Positions 20,932-32,132 are shown, numbered from the stretch's first letter. The stretch: DNA of 64,000 nt from Teratosphaeria epicoccoides (GCA_021401465.1 JADDMT010000039.1:186001-250000); one strand, 5' to 3'. Made by a program: numbers and translations. Notes: generated by a model not told the origin, from the letters alone.

Positions 20932-22233
20932 CGCTTCGGCGTGTCGGCACTGGCAGGCTCAAACGAGGCCGATGTCTTGTTCCCTCTCGCGCAAGCACTT
21001 CCTTGCCGTGACTCCTCCACGGCAAACCTGGCTTATCCACAACAAGTGAAACAGTCGAAACAGATGCGACGAACGGGAGACTTGGTGAGGATGCGGCACT
21101 AACGGCAAGGATCGGAGCAAACAGGATGAATCGCGATCGTCAGATGGCAAGCCTGTGACACCCAGATACGAAGATCAGGTACGCTGGCAGGACAAAACCT
21201 GAGCATGTGATGAGGAGATTCAGATGACGAGAAGCGTTGCGTATGATCTAGCACTATGCTGGGAGAAATGCGCTGGCAGAAGCTAAAATTAGCCCGTCTA
21301 GCCGTGTAAAAGTCGGGCCTGATGATGAACACACAGCTTATAAGCAGAAGTACAAGATGTGGACCACGGAGGGACTTGATCAATCATTACCATGATGTCT
21401 GAACCAGCTTTGGCAAGACCACCCACCAAAGTCAAGGCACAATATTGATTGGTTCATCTTGACACTAAAGCTCACCAAATCTCTTGCTGTCTCACTACAA
21501 TGCAGTCGCCGAGCCATCGCCTCCGGCCGCGGACCATGCAAGGCCGAACATGATAGAAAAGCTCAATGGAAAACACGTGCACTCAGCAATCCATCTCGAC
21601 CTTCGACAGGTTCTCTCCAGTCTCTACGACAACATGAGCATCATTCCGGCGCTCGCAGGGCTTCTGTCCATCAGTTAGGGTGCGAGGGCCGAAGGCCGAT
21701 TGATCAACTTCGATCAGGAAGCCGGCTGCGACAAATTCGACCCCAAGGCCCCGTTGCCCACGAGGCCTCTTGGGCAAACGCAGCAACTGCTCGCACGTCT
21801 CTATCCGTCGCAAATCGACGCTCGACTCCTAATCTCCACGACAGTGCGCAGTGGACGAACAACCGAAAGCAGAGTTGAAATGCAAGACGCAGGCCGAGCC
21901 GACATACTGTGTACGTTTCCCTGTTTGCCCGGCTCAGATCCCTCTGTTGATATACAGGAATGCAGTGTGTATATACGTGATAATCGCGGCACGAGTTCAG
22001 GAGGGGGCCCTCGGAAGAGCCGTACGCTTGCCGTCGGAACAAGTCACCCAGCCTGGAACGCTTCTGTTGTAGTCCTCTCAGCCGAAACATTCATAAATTG
22101 AATTTACAATTTTGTCAGGCATGACGGCGTGAACTGCTCGAGAACATGCAAACAATTTCTTGCCCCCTTCCTACACAGCGGGACGAGCCCCTCCACTACA
22201 AAGCTAGAACGTTTCTCACTCTACTCGCCCCTT
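20932..22233. other. intergenic, about 1.3 kb
   Basis: Lies between two minus-strand genes. Frames up to 139 codons occur but carry no recognisable motif, and no repeat is visible. Confidence 0.4.
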
Positions 22234-22875
22234 CTAAATCAAATTCCGACTAGCCCTCCAACATACCCATTCCGTGTCCCTCCTCCCCAACACCGCATTC
22301 TTCCACTCTCCAACCTCCTTCCTCGTGTCCACCACCATCATCTCGCCCCCAAAACACAACGCCCCGCCACAACACGCAAACAAATCCCCAAACGCAAACC
22401 CAATTTTCATTTCAATTAACGGAATTTTCCCCTTCACCTCACTCGTCGCCGTATCGCCGTAAAACAAACTGAGATGCGGCCGGTACTCCTTCTGCGCCCA
22501 GGCCTCCGCGCTCGCGTCCCCGGCGGCTTGCGACCGCACTGCCGCAGCCAATTTTCTCAGATTCGCATTCTCGGAGATGGCAATGTTCATCTTGCGGAAG
22601 AAAGGGTCCTCGGCTTCCAGGGTGTCGAGTTCGACGACGACTTCGTTGAGTTCTTTCTTGAAGTCGGGAAGTGTGAGGGAGGCTAGCCAGGTTTGGGGGT
22701 CGTTGCCGACAACACTCTCGTCTACATCTGAGGTGATGGTGACGTGAGGCGGGAAGGAGAGGATTTTGTCATTGGAGACGAAATTCCTGGGCACAGTGTC
22801 GGAGATGAGTTCTTGGGTGGTTTTGGTGAAGGGGTTGTCGGCGTGGGGGACGAGCCACAGGGACAGGCCAGGCAT
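22234..22875 (-). CDS. CPD1: 2H-family cyclic phosphodiesterase (Cpd1-like)
   Basis: An intronless 213-residue frame, the usual size of the family. It starts MPGLSLWLVPH and has the two His motifs of 2H phosphoesterases: PPHVTITSD and YRPHLSLFYGD. These enzymes open cyclic phosphates; yeast Cpd1 acts on ADP-ribose 1'',2''-cyclic phosphate from tRNA splicing, and plant homologues act likewise. The same substrate is inferred here. The protein is probably cytosolic, as no signal or membrane segment is seen. Confidence 0.9.
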   Translation of the reverse strand: MPGLSLWLVPHADNPFTKTTQELISDTVPRNFVSNDKILSFPPHVTITSDVDESVVGNDPQTWLASLTLPDFKKELNEVVVELDTLEAEDPFFRKMNIAISENANLRKLAAAVRSQAAGDASAEAWAQKEYRPHLSLFYGDTATSEVKGKIPLIEMKIGFAFGDLFACCGGALCFGGEMMVVDTRKEVGEWKNAVLGRRDTEWVCWRASRNLI

Positions 22876-24392
22876 CCTTCTTGGGTCGTGGTCGATCGAC
22901 GTCCTTGTTTGTCCCTATCGATTAATCCGTGGTGAGTCCTCAAGCTCTATGTCTTTTGATGTCTTGATCGTAGGAAGTGAGGAGGTGTGGTATGGAAGGT
23001 TTGGGGTTCGAAGGGCTGCCATCGGTCCGAGTCGTTATATCCGGAGCAGCCGACGATGCGTCCGAAGGCGATATGTGTCTGATCAAATTGCGTTATGCAG
23101 TGACAGCGTGTGCCAAGACACACATCTGCTGAGGTGTGCTTCAAGAAACCGCCGCCAGCCATGCTGCACCCAAGCGTGTCCTTAATGCTTTGCGCGTTTC
23201 TTCTGCACCGCGAGGCAACACGCAGCGTCATTCCGGCCATGAGGAACGAACCTGCAACCCACGGCGCCTGGCCCCGAGCAGACTTGATCAAAATAAACGA
23301 GAAAGGCGCTCGGCTCTCAGAGCATGACTGAGCCGGAGGCGATCGCGTAACAACCCAGCTCTCCTTGAATTTCCTCACGTTCTCCATCAACACCGAGCCT
23401 GATGTCTGGAGTAGCGCCTGCGCCGACGGAAAGCTCGACGAATCCGTCCGACGCTCCCAGAGCTGAAAAGGCAAGCGCACTGAAACGGCATTCGCGCCCG
23501 CTAGCAAGTCGTGCGTAAATTATGTCGTGGAGTGCAAGCCCGCGAACCTCACTTGTGGCGTGCCAGGTCGGAGTCTGGTCGCGGCATCAGACTGTCCGGC
23601 ATCATCACACGGCTGAGCACACGTGGCTGTTCCCATATGGGAGTCACTTTCCCCAAACCATCCCAGTTTCAGTACTTGGTCGATTCGTTGGACGAAGAAG
23701 CAGCATGTGGACTGTTCTGCTGGTTGTTTCAGTTTAGGAATAATGGGCACTCTTTCGAGACCAAATGCGTGTTGCCTGAGGCGCCTGGCTCCTCGTACGT
23801 GAGACGCCACCTATCAAGAAGGCCGGGCCTCCTAGGTTTTACTCCAGCATGCGAAGCAATGACGAGCAACACCATGTGATGGTGCACGTGGTCATGGAGA
23901 CGGGAGGTGCAGCAGATTGGCTGAGGCGGTTGACGGATCGATACGGCTGCCTGTCTAAAACCCCTACTGATGCACTCACAAAAATTGTCATTGGTATCTC
24001 CCAAGAGCACTTAGCCAAAACATTCAGAATGAGGTCTTGATACAAGCCTAATCTAGTACAGCAGCACGTTGGCACTCTCGTCAGTGCCAGATGATTTTTT
24101 TCGCTCAAAGCCGAGCGCAGTCAGAGGTAAAGCCCATGGGTATCAACAATGAGGCTATTGGCGCTTGCTTCCGATCGCAAGGTATTTCCGAGAAGATGTT
24201 GGTGTCGGGTAGTGTGGAAAGCAACGCTGCCTTTAGCCGATCCAGATACGGAATTCTTGAATCGTGTGCATCGAATCGAAGTTCGTGTCACTCGAAGGGC
24301 AGTCTCACTCTGCGCGCGTGGCACGGATCTTAGTCGTTCGTGGTGTGATGGTCGTCAGCAAGGTCGTGAAAGGAGTACATCGCGCGAGTGGA
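22876..24392. other. intergenic, about 1.5 kb
   Basis: No supported gene. The longest frame (22947-23507, minus) begins with a TTG, not ATG, and shows no known motif. Confidence 0.4.
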
Positions 24393-25435
24393 CTAATCCG
24401 AGGGGTTTGCGACCTGAGGGAGTAGATTAGCACTCACGATACATGCCTGGTTCCTCTGCACCTTACCCTCAATATCCGCCTCGAGTAATCCTGATCATCA
24501 GCAATACTGCCTGAGCTATTTCTTCGGCCGGCTTCAGGGTCCAAGCGCGCGTCCGACATCTGGCTATATGCCGTTGGCGGTGGCCTTATACCGCTGCCCT
24601 TGTAGTCCTGGCCCGGCTTGTAGCCTGCTTCAGCTTCTTGCTTCTTCTTGTGCCGTCTCCAGAAGTAGATAGCGGCTATTATCGCAGCAGCTGCCACCAC
24701 ACCCACCACCACGCCTGCGGCGATACCAGCAGTATTTGAGCCGCCGCTCTTTGACGACTGCGTCGGTGAGGCAGACGAAGTCGGCGTCGTGTGAGCAGGC
24801 TCGGTGACGACAATGGTCGTACCGGGTGATACGCTGGTGACGACGGTCGATAGTGCTGTTGTGGTGGGACTGGTAGCTGCGCTCGTGCTTGTGGTTGATG
24901 TTGATGAGGATGCGGTTGTCGAGGACGTCGCCGATGAACTTGAGCCGCCATAGTTTGACACACTTGACTCTGTCCCTGTCAGGTATACTGACCAGTAGTT
25001 GGTTCCTCCGCCTATTCAACAAGTTAGTGATGCCCCGAATGCTGAAGCCTCCTGAGCGAACATACAGTTGTCTTGACCATAACCTGTGCAAGGTGTGTTG
25101 CACTTCGAGTCGTCCACCTTGCTGCTTGCCTCCGGTATGGTATCACCACAATAGCACTCATCTCCTCCACTCAGACCTAGCACCGCTTGATTCTTGCCCA
25201 CGCATTGTTCTTGACAGTACCCTGAGCTCTGATATGTGTATGTTCCCACGCTGCTGAGCCCGTCGGAGGACGAGTAGCAGCCGTTGTATGACAGCGTTGC
25301 CCTCTTCTTGTTCATAGTGCCCAGCTTTCGGTCGAGTGGTGAGACACCGTGTGCGTGGGCGCTCGCAACAGCATCGGTGAGGGATAATGCTGAGAGGATG
25401 AAAGCAGCGTATGAAGTTCTCGGTCTGGATGGCAT
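24393..25435 (-). CDS. WSC-domain cell-wall sensor-like membrane protein
   Basis: Three exons, 25066-25435, 24467-25011 and a 21-nt last exon 24393-24413, giving 311 residues. A signal peptide (AAFILSALSLTDAVASAHA) precedes a WSC domain with its cysteines: YNGCYSS, YCQEQCVGKNQAVLGL, CYCGD, CNTPCTGYGQDNCGG, YWSVY. A Ser/Thr-rich stretch of about 100 residues, likely O-mannosylated, leads to a transmembrane helix (AGIAAGVVVGVVAAAAIIAAIYFW) followed by RRHKKK and a short tail. The splice to the final exon replaces a longer read-through frame with ILRVANPSD, close to the ILRVTNP end common in this family. Yeast Wsc proteins sense wall stress through Rho1; the role here is inferred. Confidence 0.9.
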
Positions 25436-27380
25436 CGTGCCTCGCGGTGAGCGCCTGCGCCGATGCAAGGAGGGACTGTTGGTCGTGATCTCGCGATGCT
25501 TAAGCGAGTGCCAGGTGCTGCAGACAAAGTCGAGAAGGCTGTACAAGAATTTCGCGTCAGTCACGGATGTCGCGCGTGTCGGGATGTTCTGGTCGTGTGC
25601 AGGCCACAGAGCCGGTCTGTCGCACATGCAATGTCGCTGAGGAGGTCGAATGGCGGATGTTTCCTACCCTTTGTTTGCAACTCTGCAGGCACTGCCAGCA
25701 GCGGCGCACAGCGAGGCCCACGACTAATGCGCCTTTCTTTGACCTCTCACAAGCCGCTAATTTCCTTGATAAATCACCGCCGGCACGACGCGGCGCCGAC
25801 CACTTCTCGCGGCTGACAGTCCGAAAGTGTCTCGATGACTGCTGCAGCTACCCTTCCGACCGTCGGGGCGTGCAGTAATATTCGCACCGTGATGACCGCC
25901 CTCGAAGCGAGCCCTAGGAATGCAAAGCTCGTGTCCAGCTCGGATGTTTCAAGTGCCGACGCTGGTCGCACACACGAAGCCCGCTGCACAGCCAGCGACC
26001 ACGCGTGCAAGGAAGGGGGTAGGACGAGGGACAATCCCCATGCGCCCGTCAAGCTGTCCAAAAATGAGTGTCGTGAGGGTGAGAGAAGGTAGAGACTGTG
26101 ATGGCAGAGGTGGGCGTTGGATCAGTGGTACCTCGTAGGGTCTGAGGATGGATGGCAGAGGACGAGTTCGACGAGGAGTTGGTCAACAGGGAGGATTGAT
26201 TTAGTGGGAAACGGGCGGACGCTAATGTCAGGAACACCCTGTCCGCAAAGTTAATCGCTTCCATGGCAGAAAAGGGGAACTTCCTCTAATGCCAGGGAGG
26301 CGCCAATCACGTCGTGCCAGCAAAGACTGATTCGGAGTCATATTGCTACATGATTTTGACACGGGTCTGCCAAAAGCCACCGACGGCCAGCGCTCTGTCG
26401 GCTCGGAAGGGCTGACTTTGTGAAACGCGCAACAAACCGCGATGGACACGCGCGTATTCTATACCGGTGCATCTGGTAGAAGATTACTCCAGGTCCAAGA
26501 GCATGCTCAGTCTGTTCTTCCATGTCATCAAGCCAGCACGGCACAAGACACACGTGATCATGCCGTGACGCAAATTTGACAAAGGTCAGGTAATATGTAA
26601 TAATAATCATAATAATAATGGAGAGAAACATGGCTCATGGCCCGAGCGTTTCATTGCGTATCTCTTGACCGACCCAAAAGGGGATTCTTCGCAACGGCAC
26701 GCCGTTAATTCTGGACCGCCGAGGCCGTATTTGGTCGTTCCACCATCAGGGCCAGGTCAGCCTCGCGTTCAATTATGCAAAGACAAGAAATGGCTTCGTG
26801 GCCTGGAGGGGTGAGATGTATCGCGGGAGGAGATGCTGGGAGAAGGCCGCGTTGCTTTTGCGTTGGCAATCCCAACACGACTACTACTACAGGACTAGTA
26901 TGCCGCGACAGACACTTTCTGGCGTGTTTCGGATGCGGACGAGTAGAATGGTGGGTGGCCCAGAAGCAGATTGCCCGAGGCGCGGCCAAGCATCAACACG
27001 ACGCCCAGGCTTTGAAGATCAATTAACTAACGATGAGACACGTGGTGGGGTCCTGCGCCCGGCAGCAAGAAGCACATCGAGTCATCGACAGTTCAACTCG
27101 ATCTTTTTGGGACGAGTACTCGGTCGAGCTCGCTATACGATTATGCCGCGTGCATAACCGGACGTACAAATCCATAACTTGCTCCTGATGACTTCCTTGG
27201 CACCAAGGACATCAGGGCGTTGAGTGTTCGCGACCAGCGATGCCCCTGCTCATACAACTTTCGAATGGATGCGAGACCGAAGACTACCACTGCCACGCGA
27301 ATGGTCTGGACTGCGGAATACTTACTGTCATATACCGTACACCATACACAAAGACGCACCACTCACCTTCGGCGGAACAA
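25436..27380. other. intergenic, about 1.9 kb
   Basis: No recognised gene. A short AAT-rich microsatellite-like run lies near 26600-26620. The many small frames are overlapping and motif-free. Confidence 0.4.
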
Positions 27381-29723
27381 TCACCACCCCTCTCCCTCCC
27401 CACGTACAATAAGAGGCGTCTCCAACCTCGTCTCACCCTTTCTCAAAGCACGAGTCCGAAGCGCTAATGGGCTGGGCGCAAGCGACAACGCATGAATCTC
27501 CGAGAATCCTCTACTGCCACCAGCGCTCAGCATGCGCCAGCCTCGAAACGGCTGCACCTGCCCACCCTCAGGAACATGTATGTCGCGCTCGGCAAGCACA
27601 GCCCTGAGGTCTCGATTCCCATCTCTCTCATCCTCGAGCTCCTCTACCTCCTGGATCAGCGCCAAACGATCCGGATGCACCGCACCGGAATCCGCTGCAG
27701 CATTGATAAATCTGGTGTCCTCGTGGCGCTCCCGCCGAACGAACGTGGCTCCGATTTCGCCCTCGGCAAGCTTGATCATGTGGACGTCGGCGCTGGTGTC
27801 GCTGATTTTGGTATTGCATGTGTCTTGCGGCAGCTCCTCGTCGTCGGCAGACGTGTTGCTCGAACTCGGCGCGCCGTTGACGATCCTGCAGCCCCGTCTT
27901 GGGGATGGGTCTGCTCGGGGCGAAAGCGAGGCGACTTTCAGAGCAGGCTCAGCGTGAGGATTTACCCATCCGATCCGGAGCTGTTCTCTTGCCTTCGGAA
28001 AGTCGGTCAGATCCAGAGGCACCTGATCAAGATACCAGTCTGGGAACTGCCCGTAGCCACCTGACGCAAACTTCTTGGTGATTCGGTATTGGACCTCTTC
28101 CGGATCGTTCAGACGCAGATATTGCTCCGCCATAAAGCGAGCCAGGACTGCCAAAGGTTCGTGAGCGTGCAATCCCGTCGTCGGATCATGATTCATGATG
28201 CGATCACAGCGTTGCTGAGCATAGCTCTGACATGGAACGTCTCCACGAAAACCGGCCTTCTCGCGATAGTGCTTGGCGGTCTTGCGCGCGCAACCGATGG
28301 TGTTGAGGAAGCTGTCTGTTGTGTGAAAGGGCGAGGACCACTGTCCTGTGCAAAGCGCTGCGATGTCTTTGTCGGAGACTCCGTGTGAGAATACGACGAG
28401 ACTGGACACCACATCAATCCAGGCTAGGATCTCGGTCACGCTCAGAGTACCCGCATGCTGTCGGAACTCAACGGTCATCTTCCTCTTCTCGCCTTCGGCA
28501 ATCTCTGCCTCTGTCAGCAGATTCTCAAGGTTGACGGTCGAATTGTGGCCCCAATTGCCCTGCATGTGCCTCAGAGCAGTCAGGTCCGGAGCCCTGTTGA
28601 TCAACGTCAATTGCGCCGCACAACTATATTCAAACGCCGCTCTCCTGATTTCTGGATCATCAAGGTACTCTGCGGGAAAGTGGCTCTCCTGAAAAGTATG
28701 AGTCAGCATCGGCGATGCTCGCGCAAGTCTTCCCCTACGATTATAGACGGACATGTGATGATGTGTAGCCCACGGCATATTGTAAGCACCGGGACTAATG
28801 ACTGCAGTGTCGAAATACTGGTATCCATAGCGATGATGTTGCATCATCAAGGGATGCTTGGCGCCACCGATGCGCTTTGTAGAGTGCATCGCGTCGATCT
28901 GCCTTTCATTCGCAACGTAAGTGGAGAGAACATTCCTTACTGTGCGGTACGGGAAGCCCCACCGGCCATTGCCAACGTGGACGTGCATCCCACAGCTCTC
29001 GTTCGCGTAGATATAACTCGGCATCGGCGTGTCGCGGTCAAGCTGATTCCACCGATTGAAAGTTTTGTCCAAGGCCGTCAACACCGCCGAGATCTCCTCC
29101 TGATACGTGATGCAATGGGTATGACCGGCATCGCTCGCACTCGCTCGTGTCGGCCAGGGCCGCCGCAGACTCAAAATCCTCGACCGGATCTCCACCGAAT
29201 GAATCGCCACATCACGCAGCTCTCGCACCCCCGCCCTCTCCTTCGTCGGCCGCACCGTCGAGTCCCCAACAATCGACCAAGCCCCATACGCAAGGCCCTC
29301 GTACCCCACCATATGGTCCCGCACCCCCGCCCACCCCCGCACGCCGGCGAGCTCGAGGGAAAACCCGTGCACCCTCCCGCACGTCGCGCACCTGGCGGAG
29401 AGCTCCCGCGCCAGCGCCCGCCGCACCACCTCGATGCCACCGTCCGAGCGCGGACTGGCGTCGCCTGCGGCAAGGGGTTCGACGTGGTTCCCTGCGAGCA
29501 GACATTCCATCTCCACGCCAAGAGAGAGGTCGAGGGGCTCGTCGCCGGCCTGGAGTTGTGCAAGTTCCGTTTCGAGCGCGCGTGCGCTGTCGTGTCGGGA
29601 CCCCCCGGTCCTGTTGGTCGAGGAGGTGGTCGTCGGGCTGTCGTTCACGGCGCCCTTGCCGTCGCGGAGGTCTTCGTCCTCAACGGCTGGGACCGCTGCA
29701 TGCGCGGCGGCCTGCTCGGACAT
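27381..29723 (-). CDS. putative amidoligase (glutamine-synthetase-like fold)
   Basis: An intronless 780-residue frame from MSEQAAAHAAV. The frame is open a further 105 codons upstream, but that part is low-complexity. Amidoligase_2-type signatures are visible: LSLGVEMECLL (GVEME at residues 69-73), SVEIRSRIL, CGMHVHVGN (HVHV at 247-250), NRWNQL, HHHMSVYNRRG, and MTVEFRQHAGTL. These are the metal- and ATP-binding strands of glutamine-synthetase-like amide-forming enzymes. The family joins an amine to a carboxylate on peptides or polymers; no fungal substrate is established. The 200 C-terminal residues are poorly conserved in character. The next gene upstream on the same strand is a HAD-SAK protein. 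Confidence 0.85.
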   Translation of the reverse strand: MSEQAAAHAAVPAVEDEDLRDGKGAVNDSPTTTSSTNRTGGSRHDSARALETELAQLQAGDEPLDLSLGVEMECLLAGNHVEPLAAGDASPRSDGGIEVVRRALARELSARCATCGRVHGFSLELAGVRGWAGVRDHMVGYEGLAYGAWSIVGDSTVRPTKERAGVRELRDVAIHSVEIRSRILSLRRPWPTRASASDAGHTHCITYQEEISAVLTALDKTFNRWNQLDRDTPMPSYIYANESCGMHVHVGNGRWGFPYRTVRNVLSTYVANERQIDAMHSTKRIGGAKHPLMMQHHRYGYQYFDTAVISPGAYNMPWATHHHMSVYNRRGRLARASPMLTHTFQESHFPAEYLDDPEIRRAAFEYSCAAQLTLINRAPDLTALRHMQGNWGHNSTVNLENLLTEAEIAEGEKRKMTVEFRQHAGTLSVTEILAWIDVVSSLVVFSHGVSDKDIAALCTGQWSSPFHTTDSFLNTIGCARKTAKHYREKAGFRGDVPCQSYAQQRCDRIMNHDPTTGLHAHEPLAVLARFMAEQYLRLNDPEEVQYRITKKFASGGYGQFPDWYLDQVPLDLTDFPKAREQLRIGWVNPHAEPALKVASLSPRADPSPRRGCRIVNGAPSSSNTSADDEELPQDTCNTKISDTSADVHMIKLAEGEIGATFVRRERHEDTRFINAAADSGAVHPDRLALIQEVEELEDERDGNRDLRAVLAERDIHVPEGGQVQPFRGWRMLSAGGSRGFSEIHALSLAPSPLALRTRALRKGETRLETPLIVRGEGEGW

Positions 29724-30116
29724 TACGTCTCGACGTCTCTCGGGCCGGCTGCGGTGGTGGTCGACGCGGTTGGCTGGAACGGGATAGCGTGCGTTTGCAG
29801 ATGTCTGTAGGGGAAGGGGAGAGTAGTCTGAGGTGATTTTTTTGATTTCTTTTTTTTTTGGTGTGCGACCCGCGCACTGTCGCTGTGGTTCCGAATGTTT
29901 TGGAGGATGGAAGCGTGGGAAAGATGGCAGAGCTGGTTCGGGGGGGGAGTCGACTATGCTGGAGGACAATGGACGTGTATGGATAAAGATGGGACGACGG
30001 CAGCGTGAAAGCCGCTTTGTTGGGCGAACAATCGACAATGGTTAGGGTGGGAAGCGTGCGCCATTTACAGAGAGAGAGGGTGGAGGATCGAGAGGCATAT
30101 GAATTGAGGGAATTTT

Positions 30117-30134
30117 GGGGGGGGGGGGGGGGGG
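30117..30134. repeat. poly-G tract, 18 bases
   Basis: Eighteen uninterrupted G on the plus strand (C on the coding strand of the amidoligase). Length may be unreliable because such runs are prone to sequencing error. Confidence 0.9.
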
Positions 30135-30273
30135 CGGCGTCGGTCTCGCTAGTATGATTCGATCGAGTGCTTAGACATCGATGTTGTTGGGATGGGTATC
30201 TAGCTAGTTCAAACAGGCTGAAGGCAGGTGGGAAGCGATCAAACGCCATAGCGCCTTCGCTGCGTAATCTGTG

Positions 30274-30296
30274 AACAACAACAACAACAACAACAA
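30274..30296. repeat. AAC trinucleotide microsatellite
   Basis: Seven and two-thirds copies of AAC, uninterrupted, in non-coding DNA. Confidence 0.95.
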
Positions 30297-30381
30297 GTGA
30301 CCGATCAAGATCCAACCATCCCGTCGCGGTAGGTTATGTCTCGGAGAAAAGGCGACTCAACACACATCAAGTCCCACTCAC

Positions 30382-31995
30382 TCAGTACTCCATGCCGCCC
30401 GTATCGTACCCATCTCTCGCGCTGTCATCAAGACTGCGGTAAGCGACCCTCCCTCGATTGCCACCAGCACCACCGCTAGCACCACCGCCTCCTCCTCCTC
30501 GCGGAGCACCTCGCCTGGGCGGAAAGCCGCCTCGTCCGCCGCCTCTCCCGCTTCCGGCGCCACGTCCCGCGGTGCCACCGCCGCCCCTCTGCGCAGCATG
30601 TCCGCCCCCTCGATTGCCCCGCGCACCATTCTGCTGTGCTCTTTGCTGTGGTTTCGGCCGTCCCTGCGCGACGAGTGGCGGAAAGTCTTCCTCCCTCGGG
30701 TGCTTTCTCGCGTTCTTCGCATTCGGAAAGGACGCCTCATAAGTGTCCTCCCCCGCGACTTCCTCCTCGATCCTCAACAGCACCTTCTCGCCCACCACCG
30801 TGTCGAACTCGAACTCTCCTCCGGGCACCGGCTGCCAGTTCACGATGCGTGTCGCTTCAATGGGCTTACTATTCCTCCTGGTTGCCAACACCACCTGTGG
30901 GGTCTTGTTCTCCGTGTAGATCTGCGCGGTCTTTGGGACGGGCTCAACTCGTGCTGCCCATACGCGCTGCTCAAAGTGTCCGATGCCGGTCACTCTCCAG
31001 CGCATCTTGGCTCCGATGCCTCCGACTCTGTCCAAAATGGATGGCGGAGGCGGACGAGGACAGATGAGAATGTTGTTCGCCAGGTATTTCAGCTCTTGCT
31101 CAGGAACGCCCGTGGGCAGCTTGACCAGCGGCTTGAGACGTTCGATGTCGTCTTGGTGAATGATGTAGCCCGTGTAGAAGACGGATCGCTTGATCTTGTA
31201 CGGGACCGCTCGTCGGGGCGCCGTTCCGTCGAGGATGGCGCGGTTGTGTGTGTTGATCATGCGCTGGACTTCGGCGACCTCAGTGGCTGGATCCATTGCG
31301 GTTTCCTGTTCTGATATCTGGATGACTTCGGCTTCGATGGGATCGCGCGGCGAGTCGAGGGTGGCGGAGATGGTCTTGTTGAGGTGGAAGAAGTAATCCC
31401 GGAAGGCTTTGACATGCTTGGGTCGGTCTTCGTAGACGCGGATCTCGGTGGCGCGGGGGTAGGTGTAGACGATGTCGCGGAGGAGAGCTTGCTTGAAGAC
31501 GAGGGTGCTGGCGAAGACGTCCCCGGAGGGGCCGACGGCGGGCTTGAGGCAGACCATGTCGAAGTGCAGGCGCTTGGAGGCGAGCATGCGCGTGACGAGA
31601 GGGGCGAAGGCGGGCTCACTGCGGCCGGTCAGCAGCACGGTGAGGGTGTCGTGCTCGTGGGCGGACAGCTCGGCGCATTGCACGACCGTCTCGTTCCAGA
31701 AGGCTTGCCAGGCGCGCGCCTCGTCGACGTGCACGCCGGGGCGGTGACCGGTGGCGGCCAGGATGCCGGGGTGGTGCCACCAGCCGCCATGGTGCAGGAA
31801 GTCCTGGGCCTGGAGCGAGGCGACGGTGGTCACGTTCCAGATGTGCTTGTTGGGCAAGGGCGAGGCGAAGAGGGTGTTGTCGAAGTCGTAGACGTGGATG
31901 CGCCGGACGTGCTCGAGCGGCGGCAGCGCGTGACCGTGGCAGCTCCACCGCTTGAGTGCCGTCGGCGTGTGGAGGGACGAAGGGGGCGGGTTCAT
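30382..31995 (-). CDS. HAD-superfamily 'Swiss Army Knife RNA repair-like' protein with RGG tail
   Basis: An intronless 537-residue frame. The HAD signature VYDFDNTLF lies at residues 35-43 (nucleophile D37, then D39), with LLTGRSEPAF as motif II and YEDRPKHVKAFRDYF as the acidic motif IV. This arrangement and the N-terminal W-rich stretch (GGWWHHPG) match the HAD_SAK_1 family described as RNA-repair-like. The middle part is a less known region (RSVFYTGYIIHQDDIERL, MRWRVTGIGHF). The last 110 residues are Gly/Arg-rich with many RGG repeats, a common RNA-binding tail. Phosphatase action on RNA ends is a prediction. It shares a 137-bp divergent promoter with the FMP25 homologue. Confidence 0.87.
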   Translation of the reverse strand: MNPPPSSLHTPTALKRWSCHGHALPPLEHVRRIHVYDFDNTLFASPLPNKHIWNVTTVASLQAQDFLHHGGWWHHPGILAATGHRPGVHVDEARAWQAFWNETVVQCAELSAHEHDTLTVLLTGRSEPAFAPLVTRMLASKRLHFDMVCLKPAVGPSGDVFASTLVFKQALLRDIVYTYPRATEIRVYEDRPKHVKAFRDYFFHLNKTISATLDSPRDPIEAEVIQISEQETAMDPATEVAEVQRMINTHNRAILDGTAPRRAVPYKIKRSVFYTGYIIHQDDIERLKPLVKLPTGVPEQELKYLANNILICPRPPPPSILDRVGGIGAKMRWRVTGIGHFEQRVWAARVEPVPKTAQIYTENKTPQVVLATRRNSKPIEATRIVNWQPVPGGEFEFDTVVGEKVLLRIEEEVAGEDTYEASFPNAKNARKHPREEDFPPLVAQGRPKPQQRAQQNGARGNRGGGHAAQRGGGGTAGRGAGSGRGGGRGGFPPRRGAPRGGGGGGASGGAGGNRGRVAYRSLDDSARDGYDTGGMEY

Positions 31996-32132
31996 GATGA
32001 CGCCTGGATGTAGATGTACGTAAAGGCAAGTGCGAGCTACCTAAGCGGGGTTCAGGCGAGAGAAGGCGCGGACCATGACACCGACCGAGCACCTTCCACC
32101 TGACGCGTGACTCCCACGCGAAACTCCGGAGA
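31996..32132. promoter_or_regulatory. compact divergent promoter, HAD-SAK and FMP25
   Basis: Only 137 bp separate the two start codons, so both promoters must lie here or within the neighbouring frames. Confidence 0.5.

Larger units (their letters stand above)
29724..30381. promoter_or_regulatory. homopolymer-rich upstream region of the amidoligase gene
   Basis: Lies between the amidoligase start and the end of the HAD-SAK gene, both on the minus strand. It contains T runs (29837-29843 and just after 29848), a run of 18 G (30117-30134) and an AAC microsatellite (30274-30296). Homopolymer runs of this type often exclude nucleosomes, so a promoter role is plausible but inferred. Confidence 0.4.

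Noticed and set aside
22947..23507. 186-codon minus-strand frame
   Set aside because: Starts with a non-ATG codon, shows no known motif and lies in a region without coding character in its neighbours.
28455..29810. 451-codon plus-strand frame opposite the amidoligase gene
   Set aside because: It lies wholly antisense to a gene with clear motifs, and its translation is an Arg/His/Pro-rich mirror of it. Long shadow frames are expected in GC-rich coding DNA.
31384..32013. 209-codon plus-strand frame opposite the HAD-SAK gene
   Set aside because: Antisense to a well-supported gene; composition typical of a shadow frame.
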